64,000 nt of DNA, from NCBI RefSeq assembly GCF_000205165.1, contig NZ_GL883865.1, positions 124,001-188,000 of the forward strand, in the 5' to 3' direction. Shown piece by piece: positions 11,001 through 19,432 of this stretch. The position numbers and the translations under genes are program-made. Source of the DNA: Paraprevotella xylaniphila YIT 11841. GTDB lineage: Bacteria; Bacteroidota; Bacteroidia; Bacteroidales; Bacteroidaceae. The notes beneath the pieces are model-generated. The model did no database searches, had not been told where the DNA came from, and saw only the letters and a program-made list of their open reading frames with translations. How positions within the stretch are numbered: the first letter of the stretch is position 1; every line of letters starts with the position of its first letter.

Positions 11001-11289
11001 CAAGGGGGCTGTGACCATCGGAATAAAGGGTGACGGACGTGTCGTGGGCGGCCACGGCCAACAATGGTTTGCTGACAACTTCCGGTTCTACTACATCAAC
11101 TCTGGAAAGGGCGATAGCATGGACAAAGTGTTGAAAGATTCCGAATCTCTGGAAACCGAATTGGTGGATGTATACGACCTTACCGGAACACTCGTACGCC
11201 GCCAGGTGAAACGCGCCGATGCCGTGAAAGGACTGAAGAAGGGTATCTACATTGCTGGCGGAAAGAAATATGTGGTAACCGGAAAGTAA
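8041..11289 (+). CDS. Large secreted modular protein with repeated beta-sandwich modules
   Basis: The frame opens at 7990, but the signal peptide (MNMKRKISKGNGKRIPLA... ending AVLFA-QQ) starts at the ATG at 8041, giving 1,082 residues. Three similar modules, at roughly residues 25-225, 420-610 and 810-1020, share the pattern 'NPN...W', 'LPNGVYELSAATY' and 'WRADNFRLSYVG', typical of carbohydrate-binding jelly rolls. Helical linkers separate them; DKIGGLSDTEEYKKV recurs as NQIGGLSENEAYKNV. The C-terminus VDVYDLTGTLVRRQ...GLKKGIYIAGGKKYVV is the common Bacteroidales terminal module. I see no catalytic motif. A role in glycan binding beside the lyase is inferred from context. It shares modules with the two giant genes to its right. 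Confidence 0.75.
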   Translation: MNMKRKISKGNGKRIPLAIMFTMMSSAVLFAQQHQWIDVTDTYLENADFSTGTSEGWQDGNLDPVVNKDFKNAEYFRKKNIAGQKVFGLRPGNYKLTVRGFHRAAGANGGKDYEAGTEVINAFLIAGDAEIPFVSLYSGVKDETIPNQRDGWPDGMEGMAKYCEAHPDQYNNVLEFTVSDKGEMLIGVDMRGGEWTCWDDFKLYFDGVAFDAFRMQMNRATVMRDSLNTLDIPASSELTTLLDKYSGYTESTPEEDINAAVGEIAGKVELAMAVCLNANTMQKDITAAQGIYDKIESGAYTVSEQVKANLSKAISEAKAVLAKPTLAEVADALVEGVPAIEEAIKNTNAVVGLNHSLQVAKGLADKIGGLSDTEEYKKVAADLNATELTYTDMVTDVEKLNAVCKAAMTEQFLGTASAEHPIDMTSFITNPNIFQDGVMTEMPGGWVMIDRGSSDNGSPTLADHADTELHCSSWSDNDANSICKGHYQQMIGKEDGVKLPNGVYELSAATYTTGQEGTKIYLYATPDSVNYSRAIFNRDAEAYGDASKNMGTTTTVQNILVSDGKLYIGINGEGRSGVMGAEWRADNFRLSYVGSDATEAYRDRLTARLEEGIVWHDSLVNYGIDDWDYLGWVLDEEEGYYQYLADGVPIQDMITAIGDMDNLILDAQKVIDQYLAFTPLVRKGNDLFDALNNEKVFAQPAARKTFTDALVEASIIAEDMTWETYVSDEVGRQTEALNEATTTLKSSIAICYPMGTAIVLANQIGGLSENEAYKNVKELLKQDEFDNVDADMAVKELQAVCLTAMTPDVLAKATSDNPFDMTTFVVNPNIYQDYVDEAGNPSRKVINGWICETNADGTDRTEHTEDTWLWCYSWSGHEGHNIGSATNYRQVVGTQIGEEGKFELPVGTYRVEAATHATGGADALWFYAQTNDVEISTVPDILGQDSTVYTYTEDQFEYSILNGNRDLWDIAQAEVGTNTIIPAVYVDKGAVTIGIKGDGRVVGGHGQQWFADNFRFYYINSGKGDSMDKVLKDSESLETELVDVYDLTGTLVRRQVKRADAVKGLKKGIYIAGGKKYVVTGK

Positions 11290-11338
11290 ATGCCGGAAAA
11301 AGCTATGAAGTTTTCTCATTCTTCTTAGCAAGTATTGA

Positions 11339-11375
11339 AGGGGTGGCACTATCATTTTGCCACCCCTCTCTTTTT
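11339..11375 (+). terminator. Rho-independent terminator after the modular protein gene
   Basis: AGGGGTGGCA, a nine-base loop, TGCCACCCCT: a perfect ten-base stem followed by CTCTTTTT. It lies 50 bases after the stop at 11289. Confidence 0.85.
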
Positions 11376-11400
11376 GCCATCCCGTCAAGAGACTACAAAG

Positions 11401-11440
11401 AAAAAGCTGTCCCGCGCCTCATACTCCGGCGCAGGACAGC
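11401..11440 (-). terminator. Rho-independent terminator after the first tandem giant gene
   Basis: On the minus strand the stem GCTGTCCTGCGCC pairs with GGCGCGGGACAGC (one mismatch) and is followed by a run of five T. It lies 29 bases beyond the stop at 11469. A near-identical hairpin follows the second copy at 15312-15352. Confidence 0.8.
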
Positions 11441-11468
11441 CACTCTCACAAATTTAACCTAAACAAAA

Positions 11469-14400
11469 TTACTTAACTAACACCTTCACTGTTTTCTTCG
11501 TGCCGTCGCTCATCATGTCCTGACGGATGTAAATGCCGCGCTGCTTCGGCTCAGCCACGCGCACACCGTTGATGGTGTACCATGCGGAACTTATCACCGT
11601 GGCCGTACCGTCGGCTGCCACGCCACCGATAGCGCTCTCGAAGTCATCCGGCTTGTTGGCATCGCCGTCACCGTAATAGTAGAGGCGGAAGTTGTCGAAA
11701 CAAGTCCAGTCGTTCGTCAGCATGCCTGTCTTGCGTACGCCCAATACAGGTTCTTTACCTTCAGCCACGTAAAAACTAAAGTTTACTTCATAGGCATTAT
11801 CCTCAAACGCAAGTTTCGCACCTGCGACTTTATCCACAATGAAATGATACAACATATCGGATTCCGGGAACAAGGAATCAGGCAATGCCACATCGCTGCC
11901 GTCATATTTCAACTCGCTGACATGCTCAAAAATGGACGATAACTTTTCGGTCCACTTGTCTTCGCCGCATTCAACGAACAACTCAGCGTTCCGGGCATCT
12001 GCGCTGTCCCGACGAGCCACGCCCGCCTCAATAAAGCCTCCCGCACGATAGAAACCATTCATGACAACGCGATAATATCCCGCAGGCATATTATAAAGCG
12101 ACTGATGTATCTCGCTACTGTCGCTGAACATCTCATAAATCATAGCTCCCGTCACCTTGCTAGAACTGTTCTCATCCAAAGTGGCACCAACCCATCCATC
12201 GGCCGATGCGGCATCCACGATTTCCCCCTTTTCGTTCTCCGTCTTGGTCTGGAAACTCGGGTTGACTATCAAGCCCGTGGCATCCACCGGCTCGTCCTTG
12301 CTCGCCGTGGTGAAATCGATATGCCCGCTCAGCATCTTGGAGTAAGCTTTGTCCAAACGAAGGGAATAATCGTTGATTTCGTCCAAAGTAGCAAAGATGC
12401 CTTCCCCGTCTATTTTGTCGAAGACTTCAATGGTCAAGTCATACAGCTCCTCATATCCTTCTGTGTCGGAATACTCTTCGTAACTTGCTTCGCCATTACC
12501 GCTTAGCTTAGCATCGTGGGCAGTAACTTTAGTCTCCAATGCCGCAGCGGCATCCATGGACTCCTGCCCAAACTTGATGGCGGCATTCAACGACTCTGTC
12601 TGCTCCTTGTAAACCTCCGGGGTCAACTCTCCCACGGCAGAAGCGGCCTCTATGGCTTTGCTCAGGCCGTCCTTGGCCTCCTGCGTGGTCAGGACATCGG
12701 AAGCCAACATCCCGTTAGCCTCACGAATCAGGGCATCCAAGGCCGTTTGGGCACCTTCCATGTTGTCGGCCCCTAAGTATTCCACTTGGAAGTTGTCGAA
12801 GATGACCCAAGCCTGCCCCCAAGACACACCCGACATCTTCACCCCTATGCGGAGCTTACCGTCTTCACCCACGTAACAAGTCGTGGCATTCAGGTAATTC
12901 TCGCTATTCTGCTCGAAGATTTCCTGTGCGGAATTCTTTCCATGGCACAACCATTTCCCGGCCAAGGAAGCGTCGTCTGTCCAAGTCACTTCCTCACAGT
13001 CTTCAGCCACGTTCTCCTCCTGCGGACAAGCTGTAACATGGAGAAGGGGTTCAGAAACATCGTTACCGAAAAGGTAACCCAGAATCTTGTTCGTCTCGTC
13101 GCCTTCCTGCCCCCAACCTTCATGCCATGCGTTATCATTTCCGGAACTCGGGGAATAGAACCCTTGCATGGTAATCTTATACGATCCTTGGGGCAGGCCG
13201 CTGATTTCCTGATAGACTTCCCAATTCCGTCCGTTCCACACCTCAGAAACCCTCGTGCCATCGTTCTTGAAATCCCCGTCGCCCGTCTTGGTCCAACCAT
13301 CATTGCTCCCCGCAAAATTGGGATTCACCATTAAGCCGGTCACATTATCCGTAGTCCCGTCTGCCAAAGCTTTCATCACAGATTCACGGAAAATCCTGTC
13401 GGCACGGGGTTGGACGCTATCTAATTCGGCTATATCGAACGTACCATTGTCATAACCGGCTTGTAAAACCTCGTCCAAATAAACCTCATAGTCCTCCAAC
13501 CCGTCGTTGGCATAAGGCGTCTCATCGTAAGCCTTGTTCAAGGCTTCTATCTTCTGGGCCAAGGTCTCGTAAGCAGCCACGTTGTTGGCCAACGTGTCCA
13601 TCCGCGCAAACAAAGAAGTTATGACACCGGTAAGCGCCTCACTGTCCAGACTCTGGTTTTGATAAGCTTCCTTAGCCGCAGCAATCATTTCTTCGTACTT
13701 CACCTTCTCCGATTCGCTGAAAGCCTTGTTGGCACCGGTATATTCGGCATACTGTGCCTCTGCACTCTCAATATTCTGGTTCAGTATTTCGCGTATATTG
13801 ACCTCACCGCTTCCACTCTTGCCCATATATTCCAACGTGAAGTTGTCCACGGCCGACCAGGTGGAATTGGCTCCTTGTACGACATATCCTATCGTGATGA
13901 TGCCACCAATGACATCTACATCCACGGTGTAATGGTGCCACGTGCCATACCCCCGCCCTTCATTGGCTGTTTCCGCAGGGTCAGTGGCTTCCACCTTCTT
14001 CTCCCCGGCTAAAGACTGGGCATACAGGAACAGCCCTTTCGGGGTGGGCGCGTCCTCCGTCGGCAATTTGTTGGTCAGAATCCAAGCCCCCACACGGTAT
14101 TTTCCGTCAGGAATCCCTTCTATCTTCTGCTTGATAGACCAGTCAGGCATATTACTACCATTGTTGGTGGCGCACTCATAAAAGTTCTCAAGGGCTAACC
14201 CTTCCGGCAAACTTCCCGCGCCATTCTCGAAACGGTCGCCCGTCTTGCGTTGGTAGTTGGCACCTGAACCTTGCACGATATCCCATCCGTCCGTACTGTT
14301 GGCAAACGAGGCTTCCTTTACGAACTTTTCCGTCACGTCCAACGGATTTTCTTCCGTAGCCACGGAATAACCGAAGTCAATAATATCGGCCTTCAAGTCT

Positions 14401-15164
14401 TCCACTGCCTTTTCTATCGCCTCTACCGTGGCATCTGCCTGGTTATATAAAGCAGCATAATCGGTATATTCCGTAAACCCGATGGCATCGGCAGCTTCCA
14501 ACTGTACCTTCAACAGCTTCTTGGCTTGGAAGACCTCGTAAGTTTCCGGTGCCACGAACTTCCATTCGTCTTTGGCATTCTCATACCCGGCCGTGTTCTT
14601 ATCAATCAACGGATCCACCGTAGTTTTCCCTTCGTTTACTGCCATGTAGGAATTGGCATACAAGCCTCCATTGGCTTCCACACCGTAAATCTTGTCTTCG
14701 TCTATCACCTTGATACGGTACGCCTCGCCTTCCTTCACGATTTTCCACAGGATATGGCCCGTCTTGTTATGGTCCACGTAAATCTCGGCACCACCCGGAT
14801 TAATGAACAATTCATGGTATCCTCCGTTACTCGGTGCTTTCATCATGCTCAAACGCCAACCTTTGGCAGTGGAATATTCTTCATCCGTTTCCGGAAGATT
14901 GGCTAATTCATAATCTTCACCGTAGCTCAGGGTTACTTCCTGACCTGTTTCCGCTACAACCAATCGTGTACCATAAGGCTGCCCGTTAGTCATGAACTTC
15001 TGGGTGGCCACATGATAGATGTAGTACACGCCTCCGCCTGTTTCATCGGCGGTCAAGTTCGGTTCTACGAATTGCAACTCCGGGTCTTCCCACGCGGCCC
15101 ATAAAGGTAAGGTGGACGATGTCGCACCACAAAGTGCCATTAAGGCGAGTAACCTGTTTTTCAT
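11469..15164 (-). CDS. Giant secreted modular protein, tandem paralogue A
   Basis: 1,231 residues with a signal peptide (MKNRLLALMALCGATSSTLPLWA-AW). Residues about 25-230 form a distinctive N-terminal domain (GGGVYYIYHVATQKF, GWRLSMMKAP, GGAEIYVDHNKTGHILWKI). Three beta-sandwich modules follow, separated by helical linkers; module 2 (GLMVNPNFAGSNDGW ... DNFQVEYLG) and module 3 (GLIVNPSFQTKTENE ... DNFRLYYYG) are well preserved, and module 1 differs from that of paralogue B. The C-terminus SSAWYTINGVRVAEPKQRG then KKTVKVLVK is a Bacteroidales terminal module. I recognise no catalytic motif; extracellular glycan or surface binding is the likely role. Leader, gene and terminator all match paralogue B, so the whole unit was duplicated. 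Confidence 0.75.
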   Translation of the reverse strand: MKNRLLALMALCGATSSTLPLWAAWEDPELQFVEPNLTADETGGGVYYIYHVATQKFMTNGQPYGTRLVVAETGQEVTLSYGEDYELANLPETDEEYSTAKGWRLSMMKAPSNGGYHELFINPGGAEIYVDHNKTGHILWKIVKEGEAYRIKVIDEDKIYGVEANGGLYANSYMAVNEGKTTVDPLIDKNTAGYENAKDEWKFVAPETYEVFQAKKLLKVQLEAADAIGFTEYTDYAALYNQADATVEAIEKAVEDLKADIIDFGYSVATEENPLDVTEKFVKEASFANSTDGWDIVQGSGANYQRKTGDRFENGAGSLPEGLALENFYECATNNGSNMPDWSIKQKIEGIPDGKYRVGAWILTNKLPTEDAPTPKGLFLYAQSLAGEKKVEATDPAETANEGRGYGTWHHYTVDVDVIGGIITIGYVVQGANSTWSAVDNFTLEYMGKSGSGEVNIREILNQNIESAEAQYAEYTGANKAFSESEKVKYEEMIAAAKEAYQNQSLDSEALTGVITSLFARMDTLANNVAAYETLAQKIEALNKAYDETPYANDGLEDYEVYLDEVLQAGYDNGTFDIAELDSVQPRADRIFRESVMKALADGTTDNVTGLMVNPNFAGSNDGWTKTGDGDFKNDGTRVSEVWNGRNWEVYQEISGLPQGSYKITMQGFYSPSSGNDNAWHEGWGQEGDETNKILGYLFGNDVSEPLLHVTACPQEENVAEDCEEVTWTDDASLAGKWLCHGKNSAQEIFEQNSENYLNATTCYVGEDGKLRIGVKMSGVSWGQAWVIFDNFQVEYLGADNMEGAQTALDALIREANGMLASDVLTTQEAKDGLSKAIEAASAVGELTPEVYKEQTESLNAAIKFGQESMDAAAALETKVTAHDAKLSGNGEASYEEYSDTEGYEELYDLTIEVFDKIDGEGIFATLDEINDYSLRLDKAYSKMLSGHIDFTTASKDEPVDATGLIVNPSFQTKTENEKGEIVDAASADGWVGATLDENSSSKVTGAMIYEMFSDSSEIHQSLYNMPAGYYRVVMNGFYRAGGFIEAGVARRDSADARNAELFVECGEDKWTEKLSSIFEHVSELKYDGSDVALPDSLFPESDMLYHFIVDKVAGAKLAFEDNAYEVNFSFYVAEGKEPVLGVRKTGMLTNDWTCFDNFRLYYYGDGDANKPDDFESAIGGVAADGTATVISSAWYTINGVRVAEPKQRGIYIRQDMMSDGTKKTVKVLVK

Positions 15165-15237
15165 TACACAGAAATTTAAGTTAATAATTAATGTTCTTTA
15201 TCCTATAATAATATGGTATTACATATAAGATGTGATG

Positions 15238-15267
15238 CAAAATTATACTTTAAATCCATAAAAACAA
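15238..15267 (-). promoter_or_regulatory. Promoter of paralogue A
   Basis: The minus strand shows TAATTTTG (15238-15245), an exact -7 consensus, with TTG 19 bases upstream (15265-15267) in the -33 position. It leaves a leader of about 65-70 bases before the start at 15164, part of which is nearly identical in paralogue B. Confidence 0.6.
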
Positions 15268-15311
15268 TGGTAACCATGTTGAAAATAATGGTAACTATGT
15301 TGATTTTACTT

Positions 15312-15352
15312 ATAAAGCTGCCCCGCGCCTCATTTTTCCGGCGCAGGACAGC
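15312..15352 (-). terminator. Terminator hairpin after paralogue B
   Basis: GCTGTCCTGCGCC pairs with GGCGCGGGGCAGC on the minus strand, followed by TTTAT. It is 29 bases past the stop at 15381 and is almost identical to the hairpin after paralogue A. Confidence 0.7.
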
Positions 15353-15380
15353 CACTCCTATTAATAACTTTAGCAAAACA

Positions 15381-18300
15381 CTACTTAACTAATACCTTCA
15401 CTGTTTTCTTCGTGCCGTCGTTCATCATGTCCTGGCGGATGTAAATGCCACGCTGCTTTGGCTCGGCCACACGTACACCGTTGATGGTGTACCAAGCGGA
15501 ACTTACCACCTTGGCCGTACCGTCGGCCGCCACGCCGTCAATGCTATCTACAAAACCGTCCGGCTTGTTGGCATCGCCATCTCCCAAGTAATAGAGACGG
15601 AAGTTGTCGAAGCAAGACCAGTCGTTCGTCAGCATGCCCGTCTTGCGGACACCCAATACCGGCACTTCGCCTTCACCCACGTAGAAGTACGTGTCACACT
15701 CATAGGCACCGTCCTCAAAGGCCAACTTCGCACCGCCCGGTTGATCTACGATGAAATGGTACAACTTGTCGGATTCAGGGAACAGAGAATCCGGCAATGC
15801 CACATCACTGGTCTCATATTTCCACTCGCTGACGTTCTCGAAGATGGAGGGCAGCTTCTCCGACCACTTGCCCTTGCCGGACTCTATGAACAACTCGGCA
15901 TTCCGAGCCTCCGTGCCGTCACGGCGGGCCACACCGGCCTCGATATAACCGCCCGCACGGTAGAAGCCGTTCAAGATGACGCGGTAATAACCCGCAGGAG
16001 CATTGTACAACGGTTGGTACACCTTGCTACTGTCGCTATAGATTTCACAGAGCATGGCATCCTTAATACCAGTCATGTCGTACTCCGACTCAATCGTCCA
16101 TCCTTCACCCGACTGGGTGTCTACAATTTCACCCTGTTCGTTCTCCGTCTTGGTTTGGAAGCTCGGGTTGACTATCAATCCCGTGGCATCCACCGGCTCG
16201 TCCTTGCTTGCCGTGGTGAAATCGATATGTGCACTCAGCATCTTGGAATAAGCCTTGTCCAGACGCAGGGAATAACCGCTGATTTCATCCAAAGTGGCAA
16301 AGATGCCCGCATCGGCAATTTTGTTGTCGAGGATTTCACCGACCAAAGTTTCCAACTCACCATACCCCTCTGTTCCCACGTACGCTTCGTAGCTAGCTTC
16401 GCCCGTACCGCTCAATCTATCCGAATGCACGATGGCTTTATCCTCCAATGCCACAGCGGCATCCATGGACTCCTGCCCCAATTTGATGGCGGCATTCAAC
16501 GCTTCCGTCTGTTCCTCATAAATCTCCGGAGTCAACTCTCCCACGCCAGAAGCTGCTTCTATGGCCTTGCTCAAACCGTCCTTGGCCTCCTGCGTGGTCA
16601 GAGCATCGGAAGCCAACATCTCGTTGGCTTCACGGATCAAAGCATCCAAAGCCGTTTGCGCACCGTCCATGTTGTCGGCACCTAAGTATTCCACCTGAAA
16701 GTTGTCAAAAACGACCCAAGCGGCTCCCCAAGTCACACCCGACATCTTCACGCCCACACGGAGCTTCCCGTCTTTACCCACGTAACAAGTCGTGGCATTC
16801 AGGTAATTCCCTTCATCAGCCTCGAATACCTCCTGTGCGGAGTTCTTGCCGTAACACAACCACTTTCCGGCCAAAGAAGCATCTTCGGTCCAAGTCACTT
16901 CCTCACAGTTTTCAGCCACATTTTCCTCCTGCGGACAAGCCGTCACATGAAGAAGCGGCTCGGAAGCATCGTTACCGAAAAGGTAGCCATGGATATTACT
17001 CGTCTCGTCGCCTTCCTGCCCCCATCCTTCATGCCAAGCATTATCATTGGTAGAACTTGGATTATAGAAAGCCTGGGCCTTTATCTTATATGACCCTTGA
17101 GGAAGATTGTTGATTTCCTGATAGACCTCCCAGTTCTGTCCGCCCCACACCTCAGTGACTCTTGTGCCATCGTTCTTGAAATCCCCATCTCCGGTCTTGG
17201 TCCAACCATCATTGCTCCCCTCAAAATTAGGGTTCACCATCAATCCGGTCACGTTGTCAGTATCTCCGTTCGTCAAGGCTTCCCTCACGCACGACATCCA
17301 CAGCCTGTCGGCACGCGGCTGTATGCTGTCCACTTCTGCCGGGTCGAACGTACGCTGTTCATAGGCATCGTCCAGACCGTACACATATTTTTCATACTCG
17401 GGGAAATCCACTTCCGCATAAGGCGACTCGTCCCATTCCGTAAGAAGCTCCTGACGCTTTACATTCAATATTTCGTAAGCATTCACGTCGGCCTTCAACT
17501 CGTCCATACCTTCTTGCAATGAAGTAAGCACCAGTCCCAATGTCTTGTCATCCGTGTCCGGATTGTCTGCCGCCTGCTTGGCCGTCTCAACCGATTGGTT
17601 GAATTTGGTTTCACCGGCAGCCGAATATTTCTTGAACTGGAGGTCATAACCATTCTTCAACTCCTCAGCCTGCGTAATGACTTTCTTCAACTCCTCGGCC
17701 ATACCGCCTTCAACCTGCCCTAAATATTCCAATTTGAAATTGTCCACGCCTACCCAGTTACAATTCGTATTAACAGTCTTGAACCCCACTTTAATGGTTC
17801 CGTTCATGGCAAAGAATTCCAATACAGTGTTACGGGGATATGGGTCGCTCTCTGAAACAACCCCATCCCTTAATCCACCGAACTCCAGGCTATGGGCTTC
17901 CGCACGCGACTCGATACCACTGTTCTCTGCATAAAGATACACTCCATAAGGCACTATGTCCCTATTGCCTTGTTGGTAACCTATAGTGTTGGCTGTCAGG
18001 CGGTATTTACCTACCGGCATATTTTCCAGAACCTGAGACACTTCCATCGGGTCGTTTGCCAAACTGTTTAGGTTCGAACCATCTGCCCATGTCCATTTCT
18101 CCGTAAAGTTCTGCATCTTGTATTCATTCGTGGGAGTCTCATAGCTGACGGACTGAACACCAGGAGTACCTACGGTAGTCCATCCATTGGTTGTGCCGTC
18201 CTCAAACGAATTGTTTGTAATGACATTGGTGAAGTCCACGGGATGCTCCGGTGTAGCATTCGAACTTTGCCAATTCACAATAGCTTGTTTAAGGCTAGTT

Positions 18301-19052
18301 GCCGCAGCCTCGACCTCTTCTGCCGTAGCTTTCGGATTATTGTAGACATCGGCATATTCCCCGTAACCAGTAAAACCAACTTCATCTGCCTTGTTCAACT
18401 GTCCCAACAACTTCTTCTTGGCTTGGAAAGCCTCATAAGCTTCCACAGACACGAATTTCCATTCATCCCCGGCATTCTCTTGTCCGGCCATACTCTTGTC
18501 AATCAACGGATCCACCTCGGTCTCGCCTTCGCCTACCGCAATGTATGAGTTGGCATACAAACCATCTTGGGCTGCCACGCCGTAAAGCTTGTCCTCGTCA
18601 ATCACCTTGATACGGTACACCTCGCCTTCCTTCACGATTTTCCACAAGATGTGGCCCGTCTTGTTGTGGTCCACGTAAATCTCGGCACCGCCCGTATTGA
18701 GGAACAACTCATGGTATCCCCCGTTGGTGGGCGCGTTCATCATGCTCAGGCGCCATCCTTTCCCCGTGAAATATTCCGGATCCGTTTCCGGACGACGGCT
18801 CAATTCATAATCCTCACCGTAAGTCAGGGTAACTTCCTGACCTTGGTCGGACACAACCAGACGCGTGGCTGAATTCCCCATGAACTTCTGGGTAGCCACA
18901 TGATAGACGTAGTACACTCCGCCGCCTGTACCGTCGGTGGCCAGATTCGGCTCTACGAATTGCAACTCCGGGTCTTCCCACGCGGCCCATAAAGGTAAGG
19001 TGGACGATGTCGCACCACAAAGTGCCATTAAGGCGAGTAACCTGTTTTTCAT
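15381..19052 (-). CDS. Giant secreted modular protein, tandem paralogue B
   Basis: 1,223 residues when started at the ATG at 19052, which gives the same signal peptide as paralogue A (MKNRLLALMALCGATSS...). The frame is open to 19097, but that extension lies in the conserved untranslated leader. The N-terminal 230 residues and modules 2-3 with their linkers closely match paralogue A. The segment of roughly residues 265-480 (FTNVITNNSFEDGTTNGW ... VGVDNFKLEYLG) is clearly different from A while keeping the same fold pattern. It ends SSAWYTINGVRVAEPKQRG then KKTVKVLVK like A. Function unknown; probably a cell-surface or secreted binding protein with its own specificity in module 1. Confidence 0.75.
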   Translation of the reverse strand: MKNRLLALMALCGATSSTLPLWAAWEDPELQFVEPNLATDGTGGGVYYVYHVATQKFMGNSATRLVVSDQGQEVTLTYGEDYELSRRPETDPEYFTGKGWRLSMMNAPTNGGYHELFLNTGGAEIYVDHNKTGHILWKIVKEGEVYRIKVIDEDKLYGVAAQDGLYANSYIAVGEGETEVDPLIDKSMAGQENAGDEWKFVSVEAYEAFQAKKKLLGQLNKADEVGFTGYGEYADVYNNPKATAEEVEAAATSLKQAIVNWQSSNATPEHPVDFTNVITNNSFEDGTTNGWTTVGTPGVQSVSYETPTNEYKMQNFTEKWTWADGSNLNSLANDPMEVSQVLENMPVGKYRLTANTIGYQQGNRDIVPYGVYLYAENSGIESRAEAHSLEFGGLRDGVVSESDPYPRNTVLEFFAMNGTIKVGFKTVNTNCNWVGVDNFKLEYLGQVEGGMAEELKKVITQAEELKNGYDLQFKKYSAAGETKFNQSVETAKQAADNPDTDDKTLGLVLTSLQEGMDELKADVNAYEILNVKRQELLTEWDESPYAEVDFPEYEKYVYGLDDAYEQRTFDPAEVDSIQPRADRLWMSCVREALTNGDTDNVTGLMVNPNFEGSNDGWTKTGDGDFKNDGTRVTEVWGGQNWEVYQEINNLPQGSYKIKAQAFYNPSSTNDNAWHEGWGQEGDETSNIHGYLFGNDASEPLLHVTACPQEENVAENCEEVTWTEDASLAGKWLCYGKNSAQEVFEADEGNYLNATTCYVGKDGKLRVGVKMSGVTWGAAWVVFDNFQVEYLGADNMDGAQTALDALIREANEMLASDALTTQEAKDGLSKAIEAASGVGELTPEIYEEQTEALNAAIKLGQESMDAAVALEDKAIVHSDRLSGTGEASYEAYVGTEGYGELETLVGEILDNKIADAGIFATLDEISGYSLRLDKAYSKMLSAHIDFTTASKDEPVDATGLIVNPSFQTKTENEQGEIVDTQSGEGWTIESEYDMTGIKDAMLCEIYSDSSKVYQPLYNAPAGYYRVILNGFYRAGGYIEAGVARRDGTEARNAELFIESGKGKWSEKLPSIFENVSEWKYETSDVALPDSLFPESDKLYHFIVDQPGGAKLAFEDGAYECDTYFYVGEGEVPVLGVRKTGMLTNDWSCFDNFRLYYLGDGDANKPDGFVDSIDGVAADGTAKVVSSAWYTINGVRVAEPKQRGIYIRQDMMNDGTKKTVKVLVK

Positions 19053-19145
19053 TACACAGAAATTTAAGTTAATTATTAATGTTACGTACCCTCCCATTCT
19101 CCCGGGAAAGTGAATCTTAATTCAATGAAGAACCTTGATACACTG

Positions 19146-19153
19146 CAAATATA
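19146..19153 (-). promoter_or_regulatory. -7 element of paralogue B promoter
   Basis: The minus strand reads TATATTTG, an exact TAnnTTTG match, giving a leader of about 85-90 bases. No TTTG is found at the -33 spacing. Confidence 0.5.
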
Positions 19154-19260
19154 ACGAGTAATCCTTTCCCTATCATTGGACTATTTAAACTTAAATTAGG
19201 ATTATATCAGCAAAAAAGTTTTTTTTCGCATTTGTCAAGGAAAAGCACTTTATAAAATCA

Positions 19261-19345
19261 ATCTGCGCCAAATGAAAAATCGTTTGCCGCAGATTGAAAA
19301 ATCACTTGGCGCAGAACGAAAAATCATTCTGCGCCAAGTGATTTT
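19261..19345. repeat. Intergenic palindromic repeats, copies 2 and 3 (back to back)
   Basis: 19261-19294 is an imperfect palindrome (ATCTGCGCCAAATG ... CGTTTGCCGCAGAT). 19297-19345 is a perfect one: AAAATCACTTGGCGCAGAA (19297-19315), an 11-base spacer, then its exact complement (19327-19345). They lie between the start of paralogue B and the end of the nuo operon and could also act as a bidirectional terminator. Confidence 0.8.
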
Positions 19346-19405
19346 ATAATTTCAGCATACTGATTTTCAGTAAATTAAATCATAGAAATCCGAAATCAGA
19401 TTGTT

Positions 19406-19431
19406 AATCCTTTTGTTAGCAAAAAAGGATT
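19406..19431 (-). terminator. Hairpin directly after nuoN
   Basis: AATCCTTTT, an eight-base loop, AAAAGGATT: a perfect nine-base stem beginning two bases past the nuoN stop. There is no T run after it, so the terminator call is tentative; the palindromes at 19261-19345 may do the job instead. Confidence 0.4.
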
Positions 19432-19432
19432 C

